Of a stretch of 64,000 nt of DNA, positions 11,838 to 23,224 are shown piece by piece. The stretch is from Coprinopsis marcescibilis. Taxonomy: Eukaryota; Basidiomycota; Agaricomycetes; Agaricales; Psathyrellaceae. A program made the translations under genes and the position numbers. Every line of letters starts with the position of its first letter. Position 1 is the first letter of the stretch. Below the pieces are notes generated by a model that did no database searches, was not told where the DNA came from, and saw nothing but the letters and a program-made list of their open reading frames with translations. The stretch lies in assembly GCA_004369085.1 (NCBI GenBank), contig ML210310.1, forward strand, positions 1-64,000, written 5' to 3'.

Positions 11838-13144
11838 GGAACTTGAGGAAAGCTGGGCACAACCCTCCAAGCCTATACCAAGTCCTTTAGCTATTATTGC
11901 AGTCCCAAAGTTCCACATCCGAATTCCGAAGTTTCTTCGTCATTGCCTTGTCTTCATGTTTACCGGGATAACCCTTTTGCTCCATGGCTTCTTCCAGGTT
12001 CCTGCTGTTGTTACAAAGATAGAGTCTCCCAAAGTTTGAATACAAATCAGTACGCTTCTGGAGTCCTTGGCGTTTTATCTTCTTTTGCGGTTCTAAAGTT
12101 ATGTTCCGGTTGAGCCAGTTCCCTCTCGGACTCGGATCTCTGGAAGCGTTCCCAACGATAGGGAGGGCTTGAGTATTTTGGGAAGGAGTTGGAGATAACT
12201 GATCAAAGATTATCAGGAGAATTTGGCTTGGCTGGAGCTGTCTGCGAATGGCGGTACGTATTTGGAGCTCTTTGAGCATTTATTCCTTCCAAATGAAGCG
12301 CCGATGCTTATTTTTGGGTTGTGCTACGCAAAGCTGTAGCAGCTTCTTGGTCTAGACACCAGCGTAAATGTTGTGGACGGAGTAAGATCAATCTGATAAC
12401 AATCTAACCTTCCAAGCCATTTGAACACATACGCAGGGGGGAAGGGTACTCTGTACGCACACATTGACTCATCTCAATTACAAGCGCCTGCGGCTCGTCC
12501 ACGGTTGACTAGCTTACTATAGCTATTCCGAGTAGATTTAGAGATGGTCTCCGGATGGCGTGATGATAGTACCCACGCTTAACAATACAACATCAGGACT
12601 TTTTACAGGAATAGATGTGGAGAAGTAGAGGTGTATACATTTACGAACAGCAAAACGTCTAAGAATAGGGAGAAGACAGCGATCAGAGCAGAGTAAATGG
12701 ATTGAATTGCCTTGATAATAAGAATTCGGAGAAGAGCAGCAACGAGACAACGCGCACGTAGACGCACCGCGCGAAAGATTAACAAATGGAAAGCGATAGG
12801 AATCTGGCAAGAACTCTTCGTAATGGCGATAGAGAGTCCCCCCGTAGAGCATTCACGGCCGACCTGGACTCGGGAGAGGATGGTTGCCAACGGTCTAGGA
12901 AAAGACTCTTGCCTAACAGATTGAGCATGGAGGACCGGAAAGGGTGTTTGTCGATAATTGGAATGAGTCAGGGCCACTAATCTGATGTCCCGAGAGACTA
13001 TTCTACGTTCTAGGTTCTCCACATTGGTATGGCGATGCTTGCGGCCATCCGGTGACCGAGCTGTCAACTGCGTATCGTTTGAGGGACGATTGCTTGGAGC
13101 GCATTATGATTAGCGCCAGACAAATAAGGACCATGTGAACATAT
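11838..13144. other. 1.3 kb intergenic stretch, no gene recognised
   Basis: Lies between convergent gene ends (chitinase plus, exonuclease minus). Open frames here (for example an Arg-rich one at 12712..12924) have no supporting family signal or splice pattern. Could hold long 3' untranslated regions. Confidence 0.4.
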
Positions 13145-14646
13145 CTATGTGGGTTGTCTTGACCGATCACCCCGCTGGGCGTTGTTAAAGTTGTTTCGTC
13201 GAGGTCTTTGGTCGCCTTCTTGGGAACCGCGCGGGTGTTCTCCGTTGGCGTTAGATGCGGATGTGTGCTTTGGCTGTGGCCTTGACCTGCGGCGACCGCC
13301 GGGAGTCCGTCTATCAGAACCGCTTGGCTGCGCGCCTCGCGGAGGCCCGCTGCGGTGGGTCAAAGGATACCGTTCTCCGGATGGACCTGCCTGTGAAGGC
13401 TGAGAAAGGTTGTCGCCTGCCATCCGATTAGTATCCCCGTTATGATGAGAAGACGATCTGCGACTTTGGTGTCGTTTAATCGTTTCAATGCTCGCTTGAC
13501 GTTGCTGAGAAAACGTTGGATCCGCTTGCTGTGGTGCCACATCTGTCGGATTTGACTGTCGTCTTTGGTGGACAGCATTTGCGGGAGCCCTGATTGAACG
13601 TTCTCGTCGAAAGGTCGTAACTGAAAGATCGGTTGATGGATGAGTGGCAGGGCTATCTTCTGTCCACAAGTTTGCTTGTTCTTCGATCTGCAAATCTTCC
13701 TCTGTCGGAGTATATTTCGGTTTTCTAGGAGGGGGTGGAGGGCCAGGGTCGTAACCCGGATTCCGGGCTTGCCAAGGTAAACCATAGGAATTGAGCAACC
13801 TGCCAAACATGCAGTTGAAACTGTAGTATGTCGGTTCGGGTACGTCGGAAGGGTCGACCATCTGTATTAGGTGCTGGTACAGCGTGTACCCGGCATGGGC
13901 ATCATTGGCAGCGTCTAACATGATGTTAGTTTAGTCGAAAGCAGATGGGCCCGCACTGACAGTTTTGCATGGACTCGTCAAGGACAGCTTCCCAGTTTGA
14001 GCGCCTGATTTTGCCCTTTTCGAGAAGTCGGTAATGGTATACCTCTACCAGTCGAGCTAGCCCAATAGGCGCGACATACTTGCCCTTCCATCTTGCGTTG
14101 TCTACGGTTCTCGCTAGCATACCCAGCTCAACACAGTTGTTGACGGATACACCCCAGTCCTTGAACAGCTTTTGAGTATCGCCTGTGGGACGCGTCGGCA
14201 TTTCACAGTAAAAGAGTCCAGGGGGGAGACATACCTTGGATTCCGACACCAGCTTTCAGAAAGTCGTGTCTCCCCAAGATTTCGCGTAGTTTATCGGGGA
14301 ATGCTTTGAATAGAGTTCACAGGCAAGCCTATTGGACACTAGATGAGAACTGACCTCGAATGGTACTGATTTGGATTAAGAAGATGGCCTGGTTGTTGGC
14401 CAGCTGCACCAAGGCGACAGGATTTTCTGCACCACCCTTTCTGTAGTTGGGCTTCCATTCCAGATCGAAACCGAGCGGGCCTGGCTGGATCGCAGAAAGT
14501 TCTGTCTCAGCCTGTAGGATGTCGGTTATGTAGGATATCCGTGCGTTCGAAGAGAACACTCTCCAGGAGTAGGCTTCGGTTGGTGCTGGGCGTGGTGGCG
14601 TCTTTTCGATTGAGGACGTTTCTGGGATGGGCTGCTCGCTCTCCAT
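13145..14646 (-). CDS. WRN-like DEDDy 3'-5' exonuclease with disordered basic tail
   Basis: Contains the three exonuclease blocks of the DnaQ/RNase D-like fold: Exo I in LGFDLEWKP, Exo II in AGVGIQGDTQKL, Exo III in YAANDAHAGYTLYQ. The order and the NCVELGMLA segment resemble the Werner syndrome exonuclease domain, so it probably degrades 3' ends of DNA or RNA with two metal ions. At least four exons; introns at about 14320, 14230 and 13930 restore the frame (for example T|AC in YAAND). The catalytic part is followed by about 200 residues rich in Arg, Gly, Pro, Ser and Gln, unlike bacterial RNase D and without a helicase or HRDC domain. The start is uncertain: ATG at 14646 is used, but a frame with DLPSPQSEMLRAILPASS just upstream (to about 14790) may be an extra 5' exon. 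Confidence 0.8.
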
Positions 14647-15205
14647 TGACGGCAGCAGGGATCCGATAAGAAATTGTATGGTCGTTGAGTGTGCTGTTAA
14701 CTTTGATAGAGGAAGCAGGTAGAATGGCACGCAACATTTCCGACTGCGGACTTGGCAAATCAGGTGGTGGGATCGTAATATTAGCGCCGCCCTCATTGGC
14801 TACTATTTGCGGACACCGGGCCCCGGTCCCCAGCGGTCACGCGGCGTCAAATATGTTGGCGCCAAGATCGACGGTGTTGGGCTCTTTCGTTCGTCCTCGT
14901 GTGCAGGACATGCTGGGGGTAAATGGCACTGCAGACTGTATGTGCTCTGCTGGCGGCTGGTGCAGCGCGTGGACCATCACAGGCTGGAACAGGTTTTGTG
15001 GGTTTCCCGGTGGGCTCTATTGGGCTATTCTTGGTTCCGAGCATTTTCCTGTTTCGAAAATAGCTCAAGCACACAGGTTCGATACCAAGGGCTTGGCATT
15101 TAGGCTTGGCCTCGGCCAAAAATAGGACTTGTTGGACGGCATAAGAGCAAACCGCGCACCAGTTCTGTAAACTCTTGGCCCCGTTGTAGCCTTCCACATA
15201 TCACC
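14647..15205. other. Divergent promoter region
   Basis: Separates the exonuclease (minus) from the Pro/Arg-rich gene (plus). May contain the first exon of the exonuclease gene near 14700-14790. No other feature seen. Confidence 0.35.
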
Positions 15206-16045
15206 ATGAACGTCGTGATGCAGCACCGATACCCTCATTCCGATCCTTCCCCACCCCCAAGACATCCTTCCGACGACCTCAGGCAAGCTCTCGCATCTGC
15301 GAATGCTGTTTTCGACCAGGTTTGTCCCCTTTGCCTCGTTTCCGACCGAGCTTATCGTGAATTTCCTCTCTTTTCAGGCACCACCCCCTAGTTTGAGGGA
15401 AATCCTTACCGCCTATCGCACAAAAGGTGATGGCGACCGTGACATGCTATTGGCCATGCTCAAGGCAAAAACATCTGAAGACCAGGTATGTGCTACAATT
15501 CACCCCCAGTCCCAGAGCTGACTGTTCATCTGCAGCGCATATCATCCCTGGCATCTCTGCAGCGCACAATCATTGAGCTGCACCAGCGAACAAACGGTGC
15601 CGAGGTGCTGTCACCTCCTGGACGCAGTGCAGCAGGCAACAGCTATCCGTACTCGCCGAATCATACTCCCGGCGCCCCATCATATCCCGCAGATCAACGT
15701 CCGTCACGAAGAGGCGGGAACACTCATCGTGCCAGTTCTCGCAGTCGCTCGCCAGCACGGGCTCACCCACATATGCCTCCGCCAAGGGACGCTCCTAATC
15801 CTCACCAGGAACCCCATCCACGAAAACGTCATCGTTCATCCCGTTCCCCACCACCTCACCACCGCGGCGCTTATGAGCCGTCACATCCCGCAGAGCAATT
15901 TCCTCCATCCCCATATTCATCCGATCGAAGTGAATCGGCTGATTACTCTCCTCGTTCCAAGGCATCCATGAACATTGGCTCTCTACTTTCGGTGGGCCCC
16001 AGGCGAGAACCAAACGGGGAAGCAGCACTCCAGGACCGCGAATAA
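15206..16045 (+). CDS. Pro/Ser/Arg/His-rich protein of unknown function
   Basis: Three exons 15206..15319, 15378..15485 and 15536..16045, joined by canonical GT..AG introns of 58 and 50 bases, encode 243 residues. The start sits in a good context (caccATGa). The first 110 residues are mostly helical-looking (SDDLRQALASANAVFDQ, LREILTAYRTKGDGDRDMLL, RISSLASLQRTIIELHQRTN). The last 130 are low complexity with RS, RP and HP pairs (ASSRSRSPARAHP, PRKRHRSSRSPPP), as in SR-like nuclear proteins. No known domain recognised; an RNA-processing role is only a guess from composition. Confidence 0.75.
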
Positions 16046-16873
16046 TGAAACTGTTTGTCACAGGAACCGAGTGTCCTCGTTGTATTTTACTCCGCTCATT
16101 TATCCTGTTGTCTCGATCTAAGGCGCTCGTCACGGTGTCTGTGTTCTACTCTCAAAGGTGTAAAAAGCCTATCTACATTATCATACGGGCCCCTCTTTTA
16201 CGCTGTTTATGCTGTTGTTCAAACTGGCAAGGTCATCATGTGTTGTATTTGTATTGTACATTAGTCCTAATGGAACAGGTGTCGGTCACTTTTCACCTTC
16301 ACACTGTAGTGCCTGCTTTATCTCCCCCTTGGTTGGTAAATTGGGGACTGTGCGGCCAGAGAGGCCTAGGCGTGAAGTGTGACAAATCTAGCTGGTGTAC
16401 GGGAGGCTTGGCATTGACCTATTTTTGGGTCAATTGCGAAGCATCTGTCCTTGGCCTGTAATCTTCTTTATCCCCCTTTATCGCTCCAACGAAATTAGGA
16501 GCCTTGGCACTTGATAAAGAGTCTCATGTCCATCCGTCTTTAGAAAGGCCCACAAATATCCTTGTCAAGTTGCGTAAGATTCCTATTTTTAAGCCGTTTG
16601 AATGACCGTGATTACTGGGCTTGTATACCTGAGGGCTACAAGTCAACGAGAAAAGTCCGAAACGGTTCGGAACGTATTCGTTGCTGGGGATACAGCCCGG
16701 GTACTGACTTTAGGGCGCCAAAACACCGGGGAGTCGGCCGCGGGTGTCTTGGCTTTCATCCAAAAATAGACAGTCGGAGTCACGTGCGGTTCACGAGTTA
16801 ATTTGGCTTGGCATCGACATCCAACAATCGGTTCCGTCTTTCATCCTCATCCACATTCCACAACACTCAGGCG
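16046..16873. other. Intergenic, no gene recognised
   Basis: 3' region of the preceding gene and promoter of the RING gene. The open frames here lack family signals. Confidence 0.4.
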
Positions 16874-18194
16874 ATGCCAGCAATGTCGGACGACGATTTC
16901 CACATTGTAGGCGATTTTGCTGACATCGAAGACGTGGACTGGGATACTATTCTGCCTTTCGAAACTGTAACGTCAACCACTGTACATTCATCTGCATCCC
17001 ATTCTGGTTCCAGCAGTCCCTCCAAGTATTTCGATGATAGCCCTGTCGATTCGAGCTTCTTAGAAGCACTGGATGCGGTAGAGCGGGAGCTCAACATTCA
17101 GTCTGGAACAGGTCCATCTCATCTCAGATATCAGGTTCTAGGTATGACCTCAGTCACATCGTCAGAGCGAAATGATCACCTCCGATCTGCTTGCAGCACA
17201 ACCTGCTGAAAACTCATGTAAGCTGCGGTTCTAACTCTGGAGATTGAATTGTCTAAACTGGATCCGCAGCCGCAGGACACTGTAAGCATATTGCGCAAAC
17301 CGGCTCTTGTCAAGCCTATTCACGGTGTGGCGTATTACATCTTAGCGCCACGGGGGGGTTCGACAAGCAACAGGGTCGTAAACCCTGGAAGTAGGTTTAC
17401 ATATGAACCCAATTACGTCGCTAGACTCCCTATAACCTTCTTAGATGAAACTTTGATTCCCGAAACCAGTGGAGTTGAAAGGCGTACGTCTGGTGAAGCC
17501 TGTTCCTCATGTTCGATGAGACTGGCCCAAGGGTCCAGTGGAGGACTCAAGAGATCACGGTCTTCTAAACCCGGCTCTCCTGTTCCCGCTCTGAAGAAGG
17601 GGAAATGGAAAGACGAAGAGATTCCGCCCTTCCAGCGACTGCTGGAAGAGTTCTCGTGTCCAATGCAAGTAAAATTTAATTTTCTGTATACAAGCCTTAA
17701 TTTCGGTCTCATTGCTAGATGTTTTGATATTGTGTAAGTGGTGATCACATCCGCAACATGCAGGTAATATCGACAGGTCCCTGAATCTCTTTTAACTGTG
17801 ATAGTGTCGCTTCACATACCGCGGTTCCATGCGGACATGGGTTTTGCGGTCCTTGTGGCTATGAGTGGATATTTCACGCCGTAAGTCTGGGTTCAGCCAA
17901 TTCATGTCTCCTCTCATTTTGTTTCTAGAAGAAGAAAACATGCCCATCGTGCCGTACATATCTTTCTGAGGACACCAAAATGGTGCCCAATTTTATGCTT
18001 GACAATTTTGTGGAGAAAATCCTCGAACATTATGGGAAAATAGCTGAACCAGGCTGGGCTCGTGGTGGAAAGCTACATCTTGAATGGACCAAACGCAGAG
18101 AGTAAGGACTTTCGATTCATGGTCACAGTCTGATTTCTCAATTTGGGTACTCAATAGGGAGTGGAAAGCAACAACTCGGAACTCAGTCAACTGA
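16874..18194 (+). CDS. C3HC4 RING finger protein (putative E3 ubiquitin ligase)
   Basis: The RING finger is assembled over four exons: the first ends at 17664, then 17719..17733 (15 bases), 17805..17880 and 17929..18101, with a last exon 18158..18194. Together they read SCPICFDIV, PCGHGFCGPC and CPSC, giving the eight zinc ligands of a C3HC4 ring. The protein starts acidic (MSDDDFHIVGDFADIEDVDWD; ATG at 16874 or 16883). A Ser/Lys-rich linker (residues near 17520-17630) lies before the ring and a short helix-rich tail (MLDNFVEKILEHYGK) after it. The ring layout resembles CHFR/RNF8-type ligases but no FHA domain is visible. The intron 17665..17718 begins GCAAGT, a GC-AG intron. Exon boundaries between 17140 and 17300 are not resolved; an early exon may contain extra cysteines. 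Confidence 0.85.
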
Positions 18195-19819
18195 AGCCAG
18201 AAATCTGCCGCTGAATTTTCCGCCATGCCATAAGAGTCGTTGATTTGACTTTGGCGATGAATATGAACTATAGCAAAAATTGTAACTCGGCCAATACAAT
18301 GATCTTACACGTCGCATTCATGATGTCATACTACACTGGTGAAGGTGTGTTAGGAGGTGGGCCTCTCCAATGTGTATGGCTCCAACGGTTATCTATCTCG
18401 GCCTCAGGAAAGAGATCTCTTCCCTACTAAACTGTTTCCAATCGTGTGGTCCGGACCCCTGTGATCATGTGCCCCTTATTTCCATTTCCCCTCATTCATC
18501 GTCCTCACTTCCCTCTCCTTAATCAAACGATCAGCATTCCTGTTTGTATCGCTGTGACGAACAAGAGATCGTTATGCTTCAACTTGAAGCTTCGTTTCAT
18601 GATTATGACTACCAGCACTTTTTAGCCGGTGGCACGAGGGTTCAACCTTTCGTCCGACGTCGCATATCAATGTGGTCCAGAGCCTCGAGGTTGGCGAGAC
18701 TGGAACGTAGCAAGATCGGTCACACAGAATCTCAGAATTCAATCCGGCTGCGACGCCAATGCGGTCCAACTTGCTGCGTGTGCTTATTGTTGCACGAGAC
18801 ATCAAGGACTTTGCGTTCATCTACCGAATCAGACAGGCTTCTGGAGATATCAAGTGGTTAGGGAGTATGGCAGGGATGGGCGGTTGCCAGTGATATTCCC
18901 AAGAACTGCGACCTGGATTACCTATGACAGCGTCGTTGGGCTCGACTTGATGCCCAGAGCATTTATTATAATGCAAGCCTTTCCGAATTGTTGGATTTGG
19001 GCGCTTCCACATGATCCGTGGAAGTACAACAGTTGAAAGCGTATCACTTCGTTGCTATCAGCGTCTGATATGTTCAATGACGATAAGTAGGTACTTCTTT
19101 GGACCCACAGAATGTGATGCAGAACTGCTTTCGCCATCGCATTTATTTACGTACTTATGTCTTCAACTGGATTTGTGCTGCACGCCTCTGGCTCAGGACT
19201 CAGGCACTACCGGCGCTTCGCCTTCTACGATCTTTCCCGACTTGAAACTCTCCTCGATGCGCTCGTCGGGCGGCCATCTCGGAACACTCTGGAAAGGTAT
19301 TAATTATCTACTCATTACTACAGCTTATTATAACGCGTTGCGAAACCGGAATTCCCGTCCAAGTCGCCGTTGTTCCTCTTGCTCAGTTGTAGGATGACTC
19401 ACATCCAAGCATTAATATTAATATCAAAAGTTAACCTTGACACCCTCGTCGGACTGTCGAAGCACAGCAACCCGGTGTCTCAAATTCACCATCCTATAAA
19501 CTACAATCTCCATATCAGATGCAATCAGAGTCGTCTGCGGACCGTTACGAATAGGTCGAAGATATTTCAAGGTCTTCGGTACGGGGGGATGTTTCTGCTG
19601 GCCCCCAGTACGGGTCAAAGGCGTCACTCACCCGGGCAACAAGGCGAGTGGGCTTTTCTGTCCATAAAACCTTGCCTGGAATGTAAAGTTGTTCATTTGA
19701 ATATTCGATTTATACATGCTAATTCTCAGTCCTTGTAAATGAAGTCTGGCATAGTGGAAGGTGGTGATAGAAATGGAATCAAACGTTGCGGAGGGCGGTT
19801 CTTGCCAGTTCACATGCGC
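18195..19819. other. 1.6 kb stretch without a confident gene
   Basis: Two longer frames exist on the plus strand (18544..18861 and 18629..19036) and a minus frame at 19424..19627 (VPKTLKYLRPIRNG...). None can be joined into a recognisable protein. The minus frame ends shortly beyond the 3' end of the mutase gene and could be an exon of a small unknown gene, but this is weak. Confidence 0.3.
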
Positions 19820-21775
19820 CTACAAGAATTCCTTTGGCCTTCTGTTCAAATCTCCACCAGCCTCGTCATAGACAAGACCAGCGACACGGAAAGCAAGTTC
19901 TAGGAACGTGGATCAGTATGGTTACCGAGATGTGTTTAAACACCTACCATCTGCTTGGGACCTCAATACGGCTTCTGAATACACACGGACGACGTCCTCC
20001 GTACCGCTGGGCCTTACAAAGGATCTTCCGCCGTCGTATCTTCTGGCCAACTCTTCGATCTTTGGCTGGAGTCCTGCGGGACTCACCAATCGACGCTCGG
20101 CATCCTCTGTCTTAAACACATTCCTGTTGGGGACGTAGACCTTGACCAGGCGATTCGGCAGATCAGAATACAAGGAGTTCCACTCAATGGCACTATATGC
20201 CTTGTGTGCTAAAACAACCTCGACGAGGAGCATGTCGGACAGAGCATCTCCAACAGTCTGGTTAATAAGCTGGACCAAGTTGTTAAGATGCTTCAGTGCG
20301 GTCGACTGGGCGGGAGTGGATGGCTCATGGGTCTCCAACCTCTCAATGGTCGACGGGGAGAAGAGGACTGTTCCATGACCATTGGCTTCGAAGTACACTC
20401 CGATATCGAACTGTTCTGCCGCATGGTGCAAGTGTTTGACACCCGTTGGGACACATCTAACAGGCAAACGCTGCGTGGTGTTATCGTCAGCAAGGCTCTT
20501 TCAGGCAGAGTGCCTGCTTACCTCGGATAGGTACTTTGTGGATGCTCCATTAGCGTAGGCTGTTTGCACTACGCCCACTTTGACTTTATCTGCAAGACCT
20601 GCAAGCCTCGCAAGATCTACAATAAATGCAGCTACAAGCGCAGCGATCTTGTCTCCATCCAGCATGGCGAAGTAGCCCCTCTCGTCGATGAAATAGTACA
20701 TGAGCCGATCTGCATCACCATCGAAGCTGCATGCTCGCTGGCCTGGTTTCATCATTCCATGGAGAGAGGGAGGAAGAGTTTGCCTGGTCTTCACAAAGTC
20801 AGCCCCGCAGTTGTGGTTGAGGGCCCCTGGTGTGTCGATTGCAGTATTGACAAGGACAATCGGTAAAGTCTCCCCCAAATATTCGGTCATCTTCTTTACG
20901 ATGGGCGCACCCACCCCATTGGCACAATCAACAATGAGCTGGGGTATCCTTGCTCTCCCGGACTAAGGGCAAGATTGATTAGATCTTACTTCATGATTCC
21001 TGAGGGAAACAAATTCAAATTCCTCACCACTAGTTTCCGGAACGCCTCGCTCATTTTCTCAAAGTATCCTTCTTCCGAGTCCTCTCCGTATTCCTGTTTG
21101 GTACCTTTGGTGTTGATGGCCTTGACGAGGTAGTGGACGATCGGAGTAGTCGTGATTCCTGCATCGCGACCTTCTGCTCCAATGGCAGCCAATCCATCTC
21201 GCAATGCCTGAACCAACCCCTCCCCAGTGGGACGTGTATCCCGTCCATAGACCACGCGGGATGGCTTGGACAAGTCAATTCGAGCGGTTTGCACGAATTG
21301 GCGAAGAACGTCGAGGAACTCTTCATTAGACGCGTTGGCTAACGTGGTTGCATGATTCTCCCAAGCAGCCTCAAGCATCTCACCGCGAGGATCCACAAGC
21401 TTGACACCATTATCCTGTCAATCAGATATCACATCGCCTAAATCAGTCTCTCGAGTACAGATATGGGTCATGCAGGGGAGTGCTCACCTCCTCAGGGTTG
21501 TGTGACGCGGTGATCATAACCCCAATCGTCTTGCCATCGAGCCGCTTGCTGCGTAGGGCGGCAAGGATCCCAACTCTGAACAAGACGGAGTCCAAGACAA
21601 CGCCTCTAAAGGATGGTTCAACGACGAGGGCGATAAGGGGAAATGAACAGCAAGCTCACAGCGTTCTGAACCCCGCCGTTCCGTAACTGAAATGAAGATG
21701 GGGTGCCTTTGGATGACGAGCAGCATATTCTGCGATAGTGTCCACAGGGAGAGCAACAACCTTCCTGGACGCCAT
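19820..21775 (-). CDS. PCM1: Phosphoacetylglucosamine mutase
   Basis: Converts GlcNAc-6-phosphate to GlcNAc-1-phosphate, the step before UDP-GlcNAc for chitin, N-glycans and GPI anchors. Start at 21775 ([17 protein letters not shown]). All active-site blocks of the alpha-D-phosphohexomutase family are present: [12 protein letters not shown] with the phosphoserine, the metal loop SFDGDADRL, sugar-binding FEANGHGT, and the phosphate-binding [15 protein letters not shown]. At least five introns, all GT..AG; one splits HNPEE from DNG. The last exon ends [12 protein letters not shown] and a TAG at 19820-19822. The FEANGHGT form is the variant of AGM1/PGM3 rather than of glucose phosphomutases. It lies head-to-head with the alpha-SNAP gene, starts 176 bases apart. 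Confidence 0.95.
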
Positions 21776-21951
21776 GATCGTTTGAGTGTAAGGGGCACAA
21801 GAGGCGGCTGCCAATATAATGATTTATATTTATCGTGATGGGCGTCAAGACACATCCTGCTTGATCAGATGATGCTGTGACGATTTAGTGGGCTGTGGCC
21901 AAAAGGCCCGCAGTCCATTCCGAGCTTAGTCTCTTTCAACAAACTTCCATA
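21776..21951. promoter_or_regulatory. Compact bidirectional promoter region (PCM1/SEC17)
   Basis: Only 176 bases separate the two divergent start codons, so the 5' regions of both genes must overlap or abut. No defined transcription-factor site was identified. Confidence 0.5.
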
Positions 21952-22992
21952 ATGCCAGCCAAATCTCAAGCCCAAACACTACTCGAGAAAGCAGACAAGA
22001 AGGCGACCTCAACCGGTGGATGGTTCTCTTCAGCTAACTCCAAATTCGAGGAAGCTGGAGACCTCTATCAGCAAGCCGCGAACGCGTTCAAGCTCGAGAA
22101 GCAATTCAAAGAATCAGGAGATGCTTTCGCCCGAGAAGCTGAATGCAGGGAGAAGTGCAAGGAGACGTTGGACGCTGGAAATGCTTGGTGGAATGCAGCA
22201 AAGGCCTACAAGCGAGGTTACCCTGAACGTAGGTTGCTCCGTTAGGAACCGATGGGAGGGAAGGATTGCTGATATTGCTGATAGTGGCCATTCAAGCTCT
22301 GCAGCAGACTATCTCACACCTTGCCGCTGGCGGACGTTTCAGACAAGCCGCTGATAGGGAGAAGGAGATTGCCCAAATCTACCTTCAGGAAACGAGCGAT
22401 CTCTCTCGGGCTTGCGACAGCTTCCTTCGCGCTGGTGACTGGTACGCCGAGGAAGATGCCACAGCGTACGAGGAGTTTCCTCTTCTCTGTTACCCCTAAC
22501 CAACTGACTCCTTTTCACAGAACCGCGAACCAATGCTACAAAGACGCTGCAGATCTGTATGCTGAACTGGACAAATTTCCACAGGCGGTAACGCTCTATG
22601 AACGAGTCGCAAATCACTCCCTCACCTCCAATCTCACCAAATACAGTGTGAAGGAGTACTGGCTCAAGGCTCTTCTGTGCATATTGGCTATGGGGGTATG
22701 CATTTGGCTTTCCGATGCCTATCTTCTGCTGACAATCTGACGTTCCATTTCATAGGATACTGTGACCGCGGGCAGAAGCGAACAGAAGTACATCGGGCAA
22801 GACAATACCTTCAGTGCAACTCGGGAGTACAAGTTCGCAAGCGCACTTCGGGAGTCTATCGAACATGGGGATGTAGGAGAATACACTGCTGCGGTCGTAG
22901 AGTTCGACAGAATCACCAAGCTCGACAACTGGAAGACGAGTATTTTATTGAAGATCAAGAAGTCTATCCAAGAGGAACCAGGATTGACCTAA
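21952..22992 (+). CDS. SEC17: Alpha-SNAP, vesicle fusion adaptor
   Basis: Recruits the AAA ATPase NSF/Sec18 to SNARE bundles for disassembly after membrane fusion. Exons 21952..22228, 22285..22465, 22521..22695 and 22756..22992 give 289 residues, the family length. TPR-like helical repeats run through the whole protein; recognisable pieces are FEEAGDLYQQAANAFKLEKQ, REKEIAQIYLQE, KYSVKEYWLKALLC and the conserved C-terminal ITKLDNWKTSILLKIKKSI, which contacts and activates Sec18. The start at 21952 (MPAKSQAQTLLEKADKK) matches the family; an in-frame ATG upstream at 21895 is less likely. All introns are canonical. Confidence 0.96.
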
Positions 22993-23224
22993 AGTCCAGA
23001 CATGTTATATTTCTGTACATTTTTTGTTTTAAATCTATACTTTGCTGGGCGGACACAGGAGGATACAGGGGCATGCACAATGACGTTGACACATTGATGG
23101 CGGTGGCGGCGAGAAATGACACGGCCTTGCTGGTGACCACGTCAACAAAATCCGAATCACCATAGAATTTCGATCTATATACCCTTACACGCATCTCCAC
23201 CGTCATTCGTTTGCACCATCCGCG
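22993..23224. other. Short intergenic spacer
   Basis: 3' region of SEC17 and promoter of NUS1, which run in the same direction. Nothing else seen. Confidence 0.4.

Noticed and set aside
12712..12924. Arg-rich plus-strand frame (RIRRRAATRQRARRRTARK)
   Set aside because: Composition results from a purine-rich tract; it has no supporting start context or partner exons.
18544..19036. Overlapping plus-strand frames that looked like a degenerate membrane (DUF6533-like) protein
   Set aside because: The resemblance was limited to a few residues (YDY..., WSR) and frames could not be joined by splice sites.
19424..19627. Minus-strand 67-codon frame VPKTLKYLRPIRNGPQ...
   Set aside because: Plausible protein-like composition but no start exon with matching phase was found, so not called as a gene.
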